Assembly: GCA_947385185.1 (NCBI GenBank)
Contig: CANDJX010000094.1
Location: 1 to 5,746, forward strand
Origin: an uncultured Clostridia bacterium
Lineage (GTDB): Bacteria; Bacillota; Clostridia; Christensenellales; Pumilibacteraceae
Reading direction: 5' to 3'
DNA length: 5,746 nucleotides
The notes below the pieces were generated by a model. It saw only the letters and a list, made by a program, of their open reading frames with translations, was not told where the DNA came from and searched no databases. Position numbers and translations under genes: made by a program. Shown here piece after piece: positions 1 through 5,672 of the stretch; position 1 is the first letter of the stretch; each line of letters starts with the position of its first letter.

Positions 1-306
1 GGCAGAACGGCGTTCGAATGCAGTAAGCAGGGCGACAAAGCCGCGATAGAAGTGGTCGATTACTTCGTTAAATATCTCGGCGAGGGAATGCTCAACTTCG
101 CCAACATATTCCGTCCGCAGGCGATCATTCTGGGCGGCGGGGTTTGCGCTCAGGGCGACTATCTCATTTATAAGCTCAAAAACTACTGCAAAGACCGCAA
201 TTACGGGTTTTACGGCACGCCGCGTTTCGATATTTTGACGGCGCAGCTCGGTAACGACGCGGGAATGATAGGCGCGGCGGGACTTATATTCGCCGATCTT
301 AAATAG
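1..306 (+). CDS. ROK-family sugar kinase (glucokinase-type), C-terminal part only
   Basis: The frame is open from base 1 and ends at TAG 304-306, giving about 101 C-terminal residues; the start lies outside the window. The visible part resembles the C-terminal lobe of ROK glucokinases, which phosphorylate glucose with ATP in the cytoplasm. It has the core segment FRPQAIILGGGV (a ROK hallmark beta strand plus glycine turn) and the terminal LGNDAGMIGAAGL segment typical of Bacillota glucokinases. The N-terminal ATP-binding DxGGT motif and the zinc-binding cysteines are not in the window, so substrate specificity cannot be judged. The rubrerythrin gene follows on the same strand after 64 bases with no terminator between, so read-through is possible. 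Family assignment is fairly secure; glucokinase rather than another ROK kinase is inferred. Confidence 0.85.
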   Translation, partial: GRTAFECSKQGDKAAIEVVDYFVKYLGEGMLNFANIFRPQAIILGGGVCAQGDYLIYKLKNYCKDRNYGFYGTPRFDILTAQLGNDAGMIGAAGLIFADLK

Positions 307-339
307 AACGTTTATCCAAACAAACATAAAAGTCAATAA

Positions 340-352
340 CGGTCAATGACCG
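340..352. repeat. 13-bp palindrome upstream of rubrerythrin
   Basis: Perfect inverted repeat CGGTCA-A-TGACCG, ending 18 bases before the rubrerythrin ATG and just upstream of its ribosome binding site. The arms are too close to form a stable hairpin without unpairing the centre, so a protein-binding site is the more natural reading. It does not resemble the PerR box. A partial copy of one arm (GTCAATA, 332-338) lies immediately upstream. No convincing promoter was seen in 307-370, so its role is unproven. Confidence 0.35.
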
Positions 353-370
353 AAAATAAAGGAGTATATT

Positions 371-910
371 ATGAAAAGTCTCGAAGGGACAAAAACCAAA
401 GAAAATCTTATGACCGCTTTCTCCGGTGAAAGTATGGCGCGCAACAAGTACGATTACTATGCCGGACAAGCAAAAAAGGACGGCTACGAGCAGATCGCCG
501 CTATATTCGCAGAGACGGCGGCCAATGAGAGAGAACACGCCAAAATGTGGTTCAAACTTCTCCATAACGGTATTTCCGACACGCTCACCAACCTCAAAGA
601 CGCGGCGGCGGGCGAAAACTACGAGTGGACGGATATGTATAAGACGTTCGCCGAAGAAGCGGATAAGGAAGGCTTTGCCAATATCGCCGAACTTTTCCGC
701 AAAGTCGCCGCTATCGAAAAGACGCACGAGGAACGCTACCTGAAACTCGCCGTCAACATCGAAAAGAACGAGGTTTTCAAAAAGGGCGTTCAGGTCGTTT
801 GGGTTTGCCTCAACTGCGGTCATATGGTCGTCGCCGACGAAGCGCCCGCCGCTTGCCCTGTTTGCGCGCACCCGCGTTCTTTCTTCCAGATGGAAGCCAA
901 AAATTATTAA
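371..910 (+). CDS. rbr: Rubrerythrin
   Basis: A 179-residue cytoplasmic peroxidase of anaerobes that reduces hydrogen peroxide at a non-heme di-iron site, fed by electrons through a C-terminal rubredoxin-like FeS4 domain. Residues 1 to about 135 form the ferritin-like four-helix domain. Candidate iron ligands are E20, the first ExxH (E53, H56), E95/E96 and the second ExxH (E116, H119). The rubredoxin-like part spans about 143-175, with C146-x2-C149 and C162-x2-C165. Length and domain order are those of classical short rubrerythrins. The ATG at 371 is set by GGAG at 361-364, six bases upstream. The gene is intact, ends at a strong hairpin, and is convergent with the LysR remnant. The electron donor (rubredoxin or a reductase) is not in the window. 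The symbol follows the family name. Confidence 0.95.
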   Translation: MKSLEGTKTKENLMTAFSGESMARNKYDYYAGQAKKDGYEQIAAIFAETAANEREHAKMWFKLLHNGISDTLTNLKDAAAGENYEWTDMYKTFAEEADKEGFANIAELFRKVAAIEKTHEERYLKLAVNIEKNEVFKKGVQVVWVCLNCGHMVVADEAPAACPVCAHPRSFFQMEAKNY

Positions 911-993
911 GATCGGCATTGCGAAACGCAGCGTAATAAATTTATAAAGCGCCGAACGGATACGCATATTCCGAAAAAATCAAAACGAATAAA

Positions 994-1028
994 ACAGGAC
1001 TCGAAACAACCGAGTCCTGTTTTTGTTT
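994..1028. terminator. Rho-independent terminator, probably bidirectional
   Basis: A perfect 10-bp stem, ACAGGACTCG (994-1003) against CGAGTCCTGT (1011-1020), with a 7-base loop and a T-rich run continuing past 1020 (TTTTGTTTTTTT). On the plus strand it ends the rubrerythrin transcript. Read from the minus strand, the A run at 991-994 gives a shorter U tract, so it can also serve the convergent LysR gene, whose stop codon is just beyond it. Pairing can extend through A991-993 with T1021-1023. Confidence 0.9.
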
Positions 1029-1030
1029 TT

Positions 1031-1852
1031 TTATAGATCGTCTTGTAAGCGTTTTAAGAAAATTTCGGCGCACTTCGGAAAAACTTGATATTTTTTCCAA
1101 GCTATATCGAGATGCGATTCCAATTCGGGATATAACGGTCGGAAGCAGAGATTGCCGTTGCCGCTCGTGTTTATGAGTTTGTCCAAGCAAACGGCGTACC
1201 CGACGCCCTCCTCCACGAGAATGGACGCATTGTATATCAGGTTGTACGTCGCCGCAATGTCGAGTTCTTCCGCGTTTTTGCGAAACCAATCGGATATAAT
1301 GCTTTTTTCCAAAGAGTGTTTGGAGCGTATGAGCGGCTTATCCCATAAATCTTCGGGCGCGATGCGTTCCTTGACGGCAAGCGGGCTGTCCTTGCGCATA
1401 AGAACGCCCCAAGTATCCGTAAGCGGCAAGCGCATATGATCGTATTTGGAAAGATCGGCGGGTTCGATAAAAATCCCGAAGTCTATAAGTCCTTTGTCCA
1501 GCTTTTCGGATACGGCAACCATATCGCCGCTGAACAGGTGAAACCGCACTTGCGGGTACTGTTTGCGTACTTTGTATGCCGCTTTTGCTATAAGCCCCAT
1601 AACGTAACTTTCGCCGCCGCCGATATAAATATCTCCGCCGACGTCGGTTATCGGAGCCTTGAGTTCGCTCTCGGTTTTATTATGCAGATCGATGATCTCT
1701 TCGGCGCGCTTATAAAGAAGATTGCCCGCTTCGGTCAGCGTTATGTTTCGCGTGCCGCGAATAAAGAGCTGTTGCCCCGTCTCTTTTTCGAGGTTTTGCA
1801 TTTGCCGCGATAAATTCGGTTGACTGACATACAGCGCTTTCGCCGCTTTGGA
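1031..1852 (-). pseudogene. LysR-type transcriptional regulator, 5' truncated (DNA-binding head incomplete)
   Basis: Minus-strand reading frame ending at 1031. The first ATG in frame is at 1801, but LysR homology runs upstream of it: codons back to about 1852 read SKAAKALYVSQPNLSRQ, the second half of the LysR winged helix-turn-helix including the recognition helix. The wing follows (FIRGTRNITLTEAG), then a linker helix and a full-length effector-binding domain ending FLKRLQDDL. Intact family members start about 18 residues earlier with a helix resembling MELRxLxYFVxVAxxxSF. That helix is absent: upstream codons match nothing LysR-like, contain no ATG, and hit a stop at 1907-1909. Translation from 1801 would lack the recognition helix, so DNA binding is probably lost. 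About 273 of roughly 290 codons remain. In an intact locus such a regulator would probably control the divergent redox genes. Decay is inferred from the missing start. Confidence 0.8.
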
Positions 1853-1858
1853 TCTGCA
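1847..1858. other. Probable deletion junction between LysR and acetyltransferase
   Basis: On the minus strand, LysR homology stops at about 1852. On the plus strand, acetyltransferase homology starts at about 1851-1860. Two genes that should diverge from separate promoters share a boundary of zero or a few bases, and each lacks its 5' end. The simplest explanation is one deletion that removed both starts, both ribosome binding sites and everything between. The exact breakpoint cannot be fixed without an intact relative; no transposon end or target duplication is visible there. Confidence 0.65.
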
Positions 1859-2357
1859 CGAAATGGCAAACCGCGCGAGAGAAATAACCGTGCGAATGAA
1901 TGACGCCTACCGCACGCCCGAAGAATTGCGTAAACTGTTTTCGGAGTTGATCGGGCAGACCGTCGACGAAGGGTTCGGATTGTTTCCGCCGTTTAATGCG
2001 GACTACGGAATGAATATCAGAGTCGGCAAAAACGTATTTATCAATTCGGGGTGTTGCTTTCAGGATCAAGGCGGAATAGAAATAGGGGATAATGCGCTTA
2101 TAGGACAGCAGGTCGTGATCTCGACGATCGATCACGACTTCGATCCCGATGAGCGCGCAAATATGTCGCCGGCGTCGGTAAAGATAGGTAAGCGTGTTTG
2201 GATAGGCGCGCACGCTACGATTCTTTCGGGCGTCACAATAGGCGATAATGCGGTAGTTGCGGCGGGCGCGGTCGTCACGAAAGACGTCCCCGACAATGCA
2301 GTCGTCGCGGGCGTTCCCGCCAAAATAATAAAAACAGTTAAGGAGAACGAAAAATGA
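1848..2357 (+). CDS. Sugar O-acetyltransferase (maltose/galactoside acetyltransferase family), N-terminally truncated
   Basis: A cytoplasmic left-handed beta-helix enzyme family that moves acetyl from acetyl-CoA to a sugar hydroxyl. Counting from TTG 1848, residues 1-45 are the rest of the N-terminal helical (Mac-type) region, including TPEELRKLFSELIG. Residues about 55-165 carry hexapeptide repeats, ending with GVTIGDNAVVAAGAVVTKDVPDNAVVAGVPAKIIKT. Probable catalytic residue H96 (TIDHDFDP) and N66 are present. About 20-25 N-terminal residues usual for the family are missing. TTG 1848 and ATG 1863 are the only early starts, neither has a Shine-Dalgarno site, and an in-frame stop lies at 1821-1823. 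The core fold is whole but expression is doubtful. Its end overlaps the next gene by four bases (ATGA), implying translational coupling in the ancestral operon. Confidence 0.8.
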   Translation: MDLHEMANRAREITVRMNDAYRTPEELRKLFSELIGQTVDEGFGLFPPFNADYGMNIRVGKNVFINSGCCFQDQGGIEIGDNALIGQQVVISTIDHDFDPDERANMSPASVKIGKRVWIGAHATILSGVTIGDNAVVAAGAVVTKDVPDNAVVAGVPAKIIKTVKENEK

Positions 2358-2977
2358 AAGTATTGCTGATCAACGGAAGTCCGAGAGCGAACGGTTGCAC
2401 ATTTACCGCTCTTTCGGAGATTGCCGAAACGCTCAACGCCGAAAATATCGAAACGGAGATAGTGCAGTTGGGAAATAAACCCGTACAGGATTGCATAGGT
2501 TGCGGCGGTTGCGCAGGGAAAGGCAAATGCGTGTTTTCAAACGATTGCGTAAACGAATTGATCGATAAAGCGAAGTATGCGGACGGGTTTGTGTTCGGAA
2601 CGCCCGTATATTACGCGCACCCGTCGGGTAGGATCCTGTCGGTTATGGACAGACTGTTTTATGCGGGCGGAAAAAATTTCGAGCATAAACCCGCCGCCGT
2701 TATTGCGTCGGCGAGACGCGCGGGCACGACGGCGGCGCTCGACGCGATCTCCAAGCACTTAGGCATAACCCAAATGCCGATCATATCATCTACCTATTGG
2801 AATATGGTACACGGCAATACACCCGAAGAGACGGTGCGTGATGCGGAAGGTATGCAGACGATGAGGAATATCGCGCTGAATATGGCGTGGATACTCAAAT
2901 GCATCGAAGCGGGTAAGCGGTCGGGCATTACTGCGCCGCAAGCCGAAAAAACCGCTCGGACTAATTTTATAAGATAG
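2354..2977 (+). CDS. Flavodoxin-fold NADPH-dependent FMN reductase / iron-sulfur flavoprotein (Isf-like)
   Basis: An intact 207-residue cytoplasmic flavoprotein. Residues 1-16 are beta strand 1 and the FMN phosphate-binding loop GSPRANGCT. A compact cysteine motif, C47-x2-C50-x2-C53-x5-C59, follows, matching the pattern that holds a 4Fe-4S cluster in iron-sulfur flavoproteins. C65 is an extra nearby cysteine. The segment VFGTPVYYAHPSGRILSVMD (about 76-95) is the usual second flavin-contacting region. The C-terminal part, with MRNIALNMAWILKCIEAG and the ending TNFIR, is typical of this group in Clostridia. The ATG at 2354 overlaps the upstream stop and has AAGGAG at 2340-2345, eight bases before it. 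Members reduce quinones, flavins or other electrophiles, or relay electrons from ferredoxin; the substrate here is unknown. Coding is undamaged although both neighbours are truncated. Confidence 0.9.
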   Translation: MKVLLINGSPRANGCTFTALSEIAETLNAENIETEIVQLGNKPVQDCIGCGGCAGKGKCVFSNDCVNELIDKAKYADGFVFGTPVYYAHPSGRILSVMDRLFYAGGKNFEHKPAAVIASARRAGTTAALDAISKHLGITQMPIISSTYWNMVHGNTPEETVRDAEGMQTMRNIALNMAWILKCIEAGKRSGITAPQAEKTARTNFIR

Positions 2978-3003
2978 ACAATTGGATTCAAGGAGACGTG
3001 ATT

Positions 3004-3911
3004 ATGTTGGGGAATTTTACTTATTGCAACCCCACAAAACTCTATTTCGGCAAAGACGCGCTCGACGGCTTGAACGAAGAACTGCCCAAATACGACAAGA
3101 ACATACTGCTTGTTTACGGCGGCGGGTCGATAAAGGAAAACGGTATTTACGATAAAGTCGTAGCGATACTCAAAGCGAACGGCAAAGAGATTTTCGAGGA
3201 CGGAGGCGTTATGCCCAATCCCACCGTCGAAAAACTGAACGAGGGCATAGAACGCGCAAAAGCGGCTAAAGCGGATTTGATCTTGGTTGTCGGCGGCGGC
3301 TCGGTGTGCGACTATGCAAAAGCCGTTTCGGTTTCGGTAAACTGCGGCGACGACGCTTGGGAAAAATATTTTATCCGTTTCGAAGAGCCGACCTGCGATA
3401 TTGTTCCCGTCGGTTGCGTTCTCACAATGGTGGGAACGGGCAGTGAAATGAACGGCGGCGCGGTCATAACGAATCACGAACAAAAATTGAAGATAGGACA
3501 CGTTTTCGGAGAAAAGGTGTTCCCGAAGTTTTCGATTATGAACCCCGAATTTACGTTCACGATTCCGAAGTATCAGATGGTTTCGGGCATTTACGATATA
3601 ATGTCGCATATACTCGAACAGTAGGTGCGGCAAAGTTTAAGTTAGCCCGTTACGCCGTCAATGTCTGGGGCGTAGATCCCGAAGATAAGTCGCAAACGCA
3701 GATCGCGAACGAGGGTTTGGATATTATGGAAGCGTGGATGAAAAAGATAGGACTTGTTATGAACATCACCGAACTCGGCGCGAAGAGGGAAATGCTCGAC
3801 GGAATGGTGAAGAGTACGCTCATTATGAACGGCGGGTATAAAGTTATGGACGAAAAAGACATTCGCGCGGTTTTACAGGCAAGTTTCCGATCGACATTCC
3901 GGAGCGAATAA
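3004..3911 (+). pseudogene. Iron-containing alcohol dehydrogenase (butanol dehydrogenase / YqhD-like), disrupted by internal deletion
   Basis: Family role: NAD(P)H-dependent reduction of aldehydes to alcohols in the cytoplasm. The first piece (3004-3624, 206 aa) contains the nucleotide-binding GGGS of residues 39-42, the GGGSVCDYAK motif at 97-106, GTGSEMNGGAVITN, and the first two metal ligands D198 and H202 in YDIMSHILEQ, then stops at TAG 3622-3624. In another frame, 3627-3911 encodes the family C-terminus (KFKLARYAVNVWGV ... LGAKREMLDGMVKSTLIMNGGYKV). Together they give about 300 of the usual 385-390 residues. The missing block of about 90 codons would contain the other two metal-binding histidines, so catalysis should be lost even if the frame were restored. 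Start choice: GTG 2998 is possible, but ATG 3004 has AAGGAG (2990-2995) at the right distance and fits the family N-terminus. The gap to the upstream gene is 26 bases. Confidence 0.85.
3614..3630. other. Internal deletion and frameshift junction in the alcohol dehydrogenase
   Basis: Homology in frame 1 ends at HILEQ, with the stop at 3622-3624. Frame-3 homology to the C-terminal domain starts at about 3630-3636. In intact relatives roughly 90 residues separate these blocks. No insertion sequence, direct repeat or target-site duplication is visible at the join, so a short-homology or illegitimate deletion is the likely origin if the sequence is correct. Confidence 0.75.
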
Positions 3912-3919
3912 ACGGGAAT

Positions 3920-4474
3920 ATGAAGAAACTTTTTGCGATAATTTTTATTGTAATGATCGCGTGTTTTGCTTTTGTCGGGTGTACCGACAGTTCTGCGCAA
4001 CTCCCGCCGACGGGAAGCGAAAACGGCGATTCAGCGGACGTAATGCCCGAACAGCCGCCTGAAAGCGGAGACACGACTCCTCCCGAAACAGATATTCCCG
4101 ATCAAGAGCAAATTACCGAAATGTATATAACCGTTAACGGAAACAAATTGGGAATAACGCTTGCCGAAAATCCGTCGGTAGCTGCGCTTGTCGAAAGGTT
4201 AAAGCAAGGCGATGTAATATACACGGCAAACGACTACGGCGGATTTGAAAAAGTCGGAAGTTTGGGTTTCAGTTTGCCGACGAACAATACCGAAATCACC
4301 GCACAAGCGGGCGACGTCATTCTTTATTCGGGGAATCAAATAGTTCTTTTCTACGGTAGCAATTCGTGGTCTTATACGAGATTGGGCAAAATCAACGGCT
4401 ATTCCGTATCGGAACTTAAATCCTTGCTCGGCGCAGGAAACGGCAGTGTGCAAGTTACGATAAGTTTATCATAA
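3920..4474 (+). CDS. Cyclophilin-like fold lipoprotein
   Basis: A 184-residue predicted lipoprotein. Residues 1-21 are a signal peptide (MKK, hydrophobic core LFAIIFIVMIACFAF, lipobox FVGC with lipidated C21), which should anchor it to the outer face of the membrane. Residues 22-66 form a Pro/Ser/Glu/Asp-rich flexible linker. Residues about 67-184 match the bacterial cyclophilin-like domain, including TVNGNKLGITLAENPSV, a GDVIYTANDYGGFEKVGSLGFSLP segment and a GDVILYSGNQIVLFYG segment. The family lacks known prolyl isomerase activity and is of unclear function, but it often occurs beside flavodoxin and Fe-ADH genes, as here. It starts eight bases after the ADH stop. The ribosome site is weak (GGGA at 3914-3917), with a better GGAG at 3901-3904 too far away, so it probably depended on coupling. 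It appears intact and ends at a strong terminator. Confidence 0.85.
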   Translation: MKKLFAIIFIVMIACFAFVGCTDSSAQLPPTGSENGDSADVMPEQPPESGDTTPPETDIPDQEQITEMYITVNGNKLGITLAENPSVAALVERLKQGDVIYTANDYGGFEKVGSLGFSLPTNNTEITAQAGDVILYSGNQIVLFYGSNSWSYTRLGKINGYSVSELKSLLGAGNGSVQVTISLS

Positions 4475-4491
4475 ACAGTATACGACATAGC

Positions 4492-4520
4492 AAATGAGGA
4501 GCGTCTGTCTCCTCATTTTT
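4492..4520 (+). terminator. Rho-independent terminator after the redox cluster
   Basis: A 10-bp stem, AAATGAGGAG (4492-4501) against CTCCTCATTT (4509-4518), with a 7-base loop and five T at 4516-4520. It lies 17 bases after the lipoprotein stop and separates the cluster from the next, independently promoted gene. Confidence 0.9.
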
Positions 4521-4580
4521 CGATAGATCAGCGATATAAGAGAAAGGGGGACGTGGCGTTTTTTGTTTGCGTCAAAACAG

Positions 4581-4609
4581 TTGAAAAATCACGCCCGATA
4601 GTGTATAAT
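4581..4609 (+). promoter_or_regulatory. Sigma-A-type promoter for the flavodoxin-domain gene
   Basis: TTGAAA (-35, 4581-4586) and TATAAT (-10, 4604-4609), separated by 17 bases, with the start codon 28 bases after the -10 box. It sits downstream of the terminator at 4492-4520 and points at the gene starting at 4638. The implied leader is short (about 20 bases) and just accommodates the AAGAGG ribosome site at 4627-4632. Confidence 0.85.
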
Positions 4610-4637
4610 TAAAACATTAAAGGTTTAAGAGGCTGAA

Positions 4638-5423
4638 ATGAAAGGTAAACTTTTGATCGTTTTCAATTCTTATCACGGCTATGTAAAACGGTATGTCGAC
4701 ATAATCGGCAATGCGCTCGGTTGCGACGCCGTTCCCGCAGACAAGGTGCGTTTGGATATGTTCGTCGGCTACGACAAGATACTTTATATCGGGTCGGTGC
4801 GCGACAACGTCGTTTCCGGACTTAAAAAGTTTTCCGATTATTTCGACGCGATTTTTCGCAGACTTATCATCTGCGGCGTGGGTATGACACCGTACCGCGC
4901 GGATAAGCCACGCCGTATCAAGGATTCTTCGATAAGCGTCGCGTATGAAAAGTTCATTCCCGTGTTCTACGTTCAGGGCGGGTTCGAGTTGGAAGAGCTT
5001 TCGCGTACCGAGAAGTTTTCGATCGCGTGGAAGATCCGTCAGATAAAGACGGCTAACATTTTGACCGACGACGACACATTTCTTATGAACGCGGTCAATA
5101 CGCCCGTCGACGAAGTGAAGATAGAAAATATTCAGCCGCTTATCGATTACTTGGACGGCAAGCCTGTCGACGAGGCGCTGTACAGTCCCGCCGAGATCAC
5201 CGATCCCGCCGAACAGGACGCGTTCTTTGCCGAACTGGAACAGGCGGCGAAAGAACCCGCCGAGCGCAAGCGCGACATCAAAAAGAAGTTGCGCGCCCGC
5301 ACCAAACAATCCGATTTGGAACCCGAAACTTCGACCGAACCTGCGAAGACCGAACCTGCGGCGAACGAAGGGGCCGGCGAACAACCCGCCGAAGAAAGCG
5401 GAGCCGTCGCGGAAGAGAATTGA
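4638..5423 (+). CDS. Flavodoxin-domain protein with charged low-complexity C-terminal tail
   Basis: A 261-residue predicted soluble protein. Residues 1 to about 140 resemble the flavodoxin/HemG-like family: beta strand KLLIVFN, an FMN-loop equivalent SYHGYVKRYV (11-20), the strand KILYIGS followed by SGLKKFSDYF, RLIICGVGMTP (75-85), and the FIPVFYVQGGFELEELSRTEKF segment (106-127) common in clostridial members. Residues 145-205 contain acidic and helical stretches. A basic patch, AERKRDIKKKLRARTK, spans 208-223. From about 226 the tail is rich in E, P, A and T, includes a TEPAK/TEPAA repeat, and is probably disordered. The redox partner and substrate are unknown. ATG 4638 is supported by AAGAGG (4627-4632) and a consensus promoter. 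The gene is monocistronic, with terminators on both sides. Flavodoxin fold is likely; FMN binding is inferred. Confidence 0.75.
   Translation: MKGKLLIVFNSYHGYVKRYVDIIGNALGCDAVPADKVRLDMFVGYDKILYIGSVRDNVVSGLKKFSDYFDAIFRRLIICGVGMTPYRADKPRRIKDSSISVAYEKFIPVFYVQGGFELEELSRTEKFSIAWKIRQIKTANILTDDDTFLMNAVNTPVDEVKIENIQPLIDYLDGKPVDEALYSPAEITDPAEQDAFFAELEQAAKEPAERKRDIKKKLRARTKQSDLEPETSTEPAKTEPAANEGAGEQPAEESGAVAEEN
5333..5362 (+). repeat. 15-bp tandem repeat inside the C-terminal tail
   Basis: Two adjacent 15-base units (5333-5347 and 5348-5362), identical at the first 13 positions (GACCGAACCTGCG), encode TEPAK and TEPAA. Being a multiple of three, a copy-number change would alter tail length without shifting the frame. 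Two units are too few to show active variation. Confidence 0.7.
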
Positions 5424-5510
5424 TCCGAATTTTCGGTAAGCGAGTTCATATATAAAATCGGCTTTTTGCTCTAACTAATTCTCAACGGTGTAAATTAATA
5501 TGTCACATCG

Positions 5511-5544
5511 AAAGTGCGATCGGTAAATCGGTCGCACTTTTTTT
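5511..5544 (+). terminator. Rho-independent terminator after the flavodoxin-domain gene
   Basis: Nine Watson-Crick pairs, AAAGTGCGA (5511-5519) against TCGCACTTT (5532-5540), extend inward by four more pairs, two of them G-T, to a TAAA loop (5524-5527). Seven T follow at 5538-5544. It lies about 90 bases beyond the stop at 5423. The stretch 5424-5510 shows no gene. Confidence 0.9.
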
Positions 5545-5561
5545 GCATTTATCGCATTTTT

Positions 5562-5590
5562 TGTCAAATATACCCTCATTTTGTTTGACA
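5562..5590. repeat. Inverted repeat TGTCAAA / TTTGACA at the XRE promoter
   Basis: Perfect 7-bp arms at 5562-5568 and 5584-5590, starting 22 bases apart (about two helical turns). The right arm overlaps the -35 box. This placement suits a dimeric repressor, but the sequence is AT-rich and such repeats can arise by chance. Confidence 0.35.
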
Positions 5591-5613
5591 TATACGTCCG
5601 TATAATATATAAT
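5585..5613 (+). promoter_or_regulatory. Perfect-consensus sigma-A promoter for the XRE regulator
   Basis: TTGACA (-35, 5585-5590) and TATAAT (-10, 5608-5613) with a 17-base spacer, an exact match to the consensus. A second TATAAT at 5601-5606 is too close (10 bases) to this -35 box. The leader to GTG 5673 is about 50 bases and AT-rich. So strong a promoter in front of a likely repressor gene suggests autorepression. Confidence 0.85.
5591..5604. promoter_or_regulatory. Putative operator palindrome within the promoter spacer
   Basis: TATACG-TC-CGTATA is a perfect 6-bp inverted repeat with a 2-base centre, lying wholly between the -35 and -10 boxes of the XRE gene promoter. A repressor bound here would block RNA polymerase. 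Autoregulation by the downstream XRE protein is an inference from position. Confidence 0.45.
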
Positions 5614-5672
5614 CATTCGGGTTTAATAAAACTAAACAAAAAATCAACTTTAATTAAACTTTCGGAGGAATC

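Noticed and set aside
299..967. 222-codon open frame on the minus strand opposite rubrerythrin
   Set aside because: It lies fully antisense to a clear rubrerythrin, has no ribosome site, and its translation matches no family I recognise. It is a codon-bias shadow.
1820..1848. TTGACT at 1820-1825 as a -35 box for the acetyltransferase
   Set aside because: No -10-like hexamer lies at the proper distance (CGCTTT at 17 bases), and the stretch is LysR coding sequence on the other strand.
2794..3633. 279-codon open frame on the minus strand opposite the flavoprotein and dehydrogenase genes
   Set aside because: The plus-strand genes have unambiguous family motifs. The antisense product is Arg/Phe/His-rich with no domain and spans the gene boundary, as expected of a shadow frame.
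3717..3911. Possible separate small gene of 64 codons
   Set aside because: It is the C-terminal fragment of the broken alcohol dehydrogenase. Homology extends upstream of its ATG to about 3630, and there is no ribosome site.
4555..4595. Imperfect inverted repeat (GGCGT ... ACGCC with T and A runs) around the promoter at 4581
   Set aside because: The arms are short and need bulges and A/T runs to pair, and the repeat overlaps a clear promoter. Not strong enough to call a riboswitch or attenuator.
4617..5384. 255-codon open frame on the minus strand opposite the flavodoxin-domain gene
   Set aside because: The plus-strand gene has a consensus promoter, ribosome site, terminator and family motifs; the antisense frame has none of these.
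5425..5435. CCGAA-T-TTCGG mini-palindrome after the flavodoxin-domain stop codon
   Set aside because: A one-base centre cannot form a stable hairpin and no T run follows; the real terminator is at 5511-5544.
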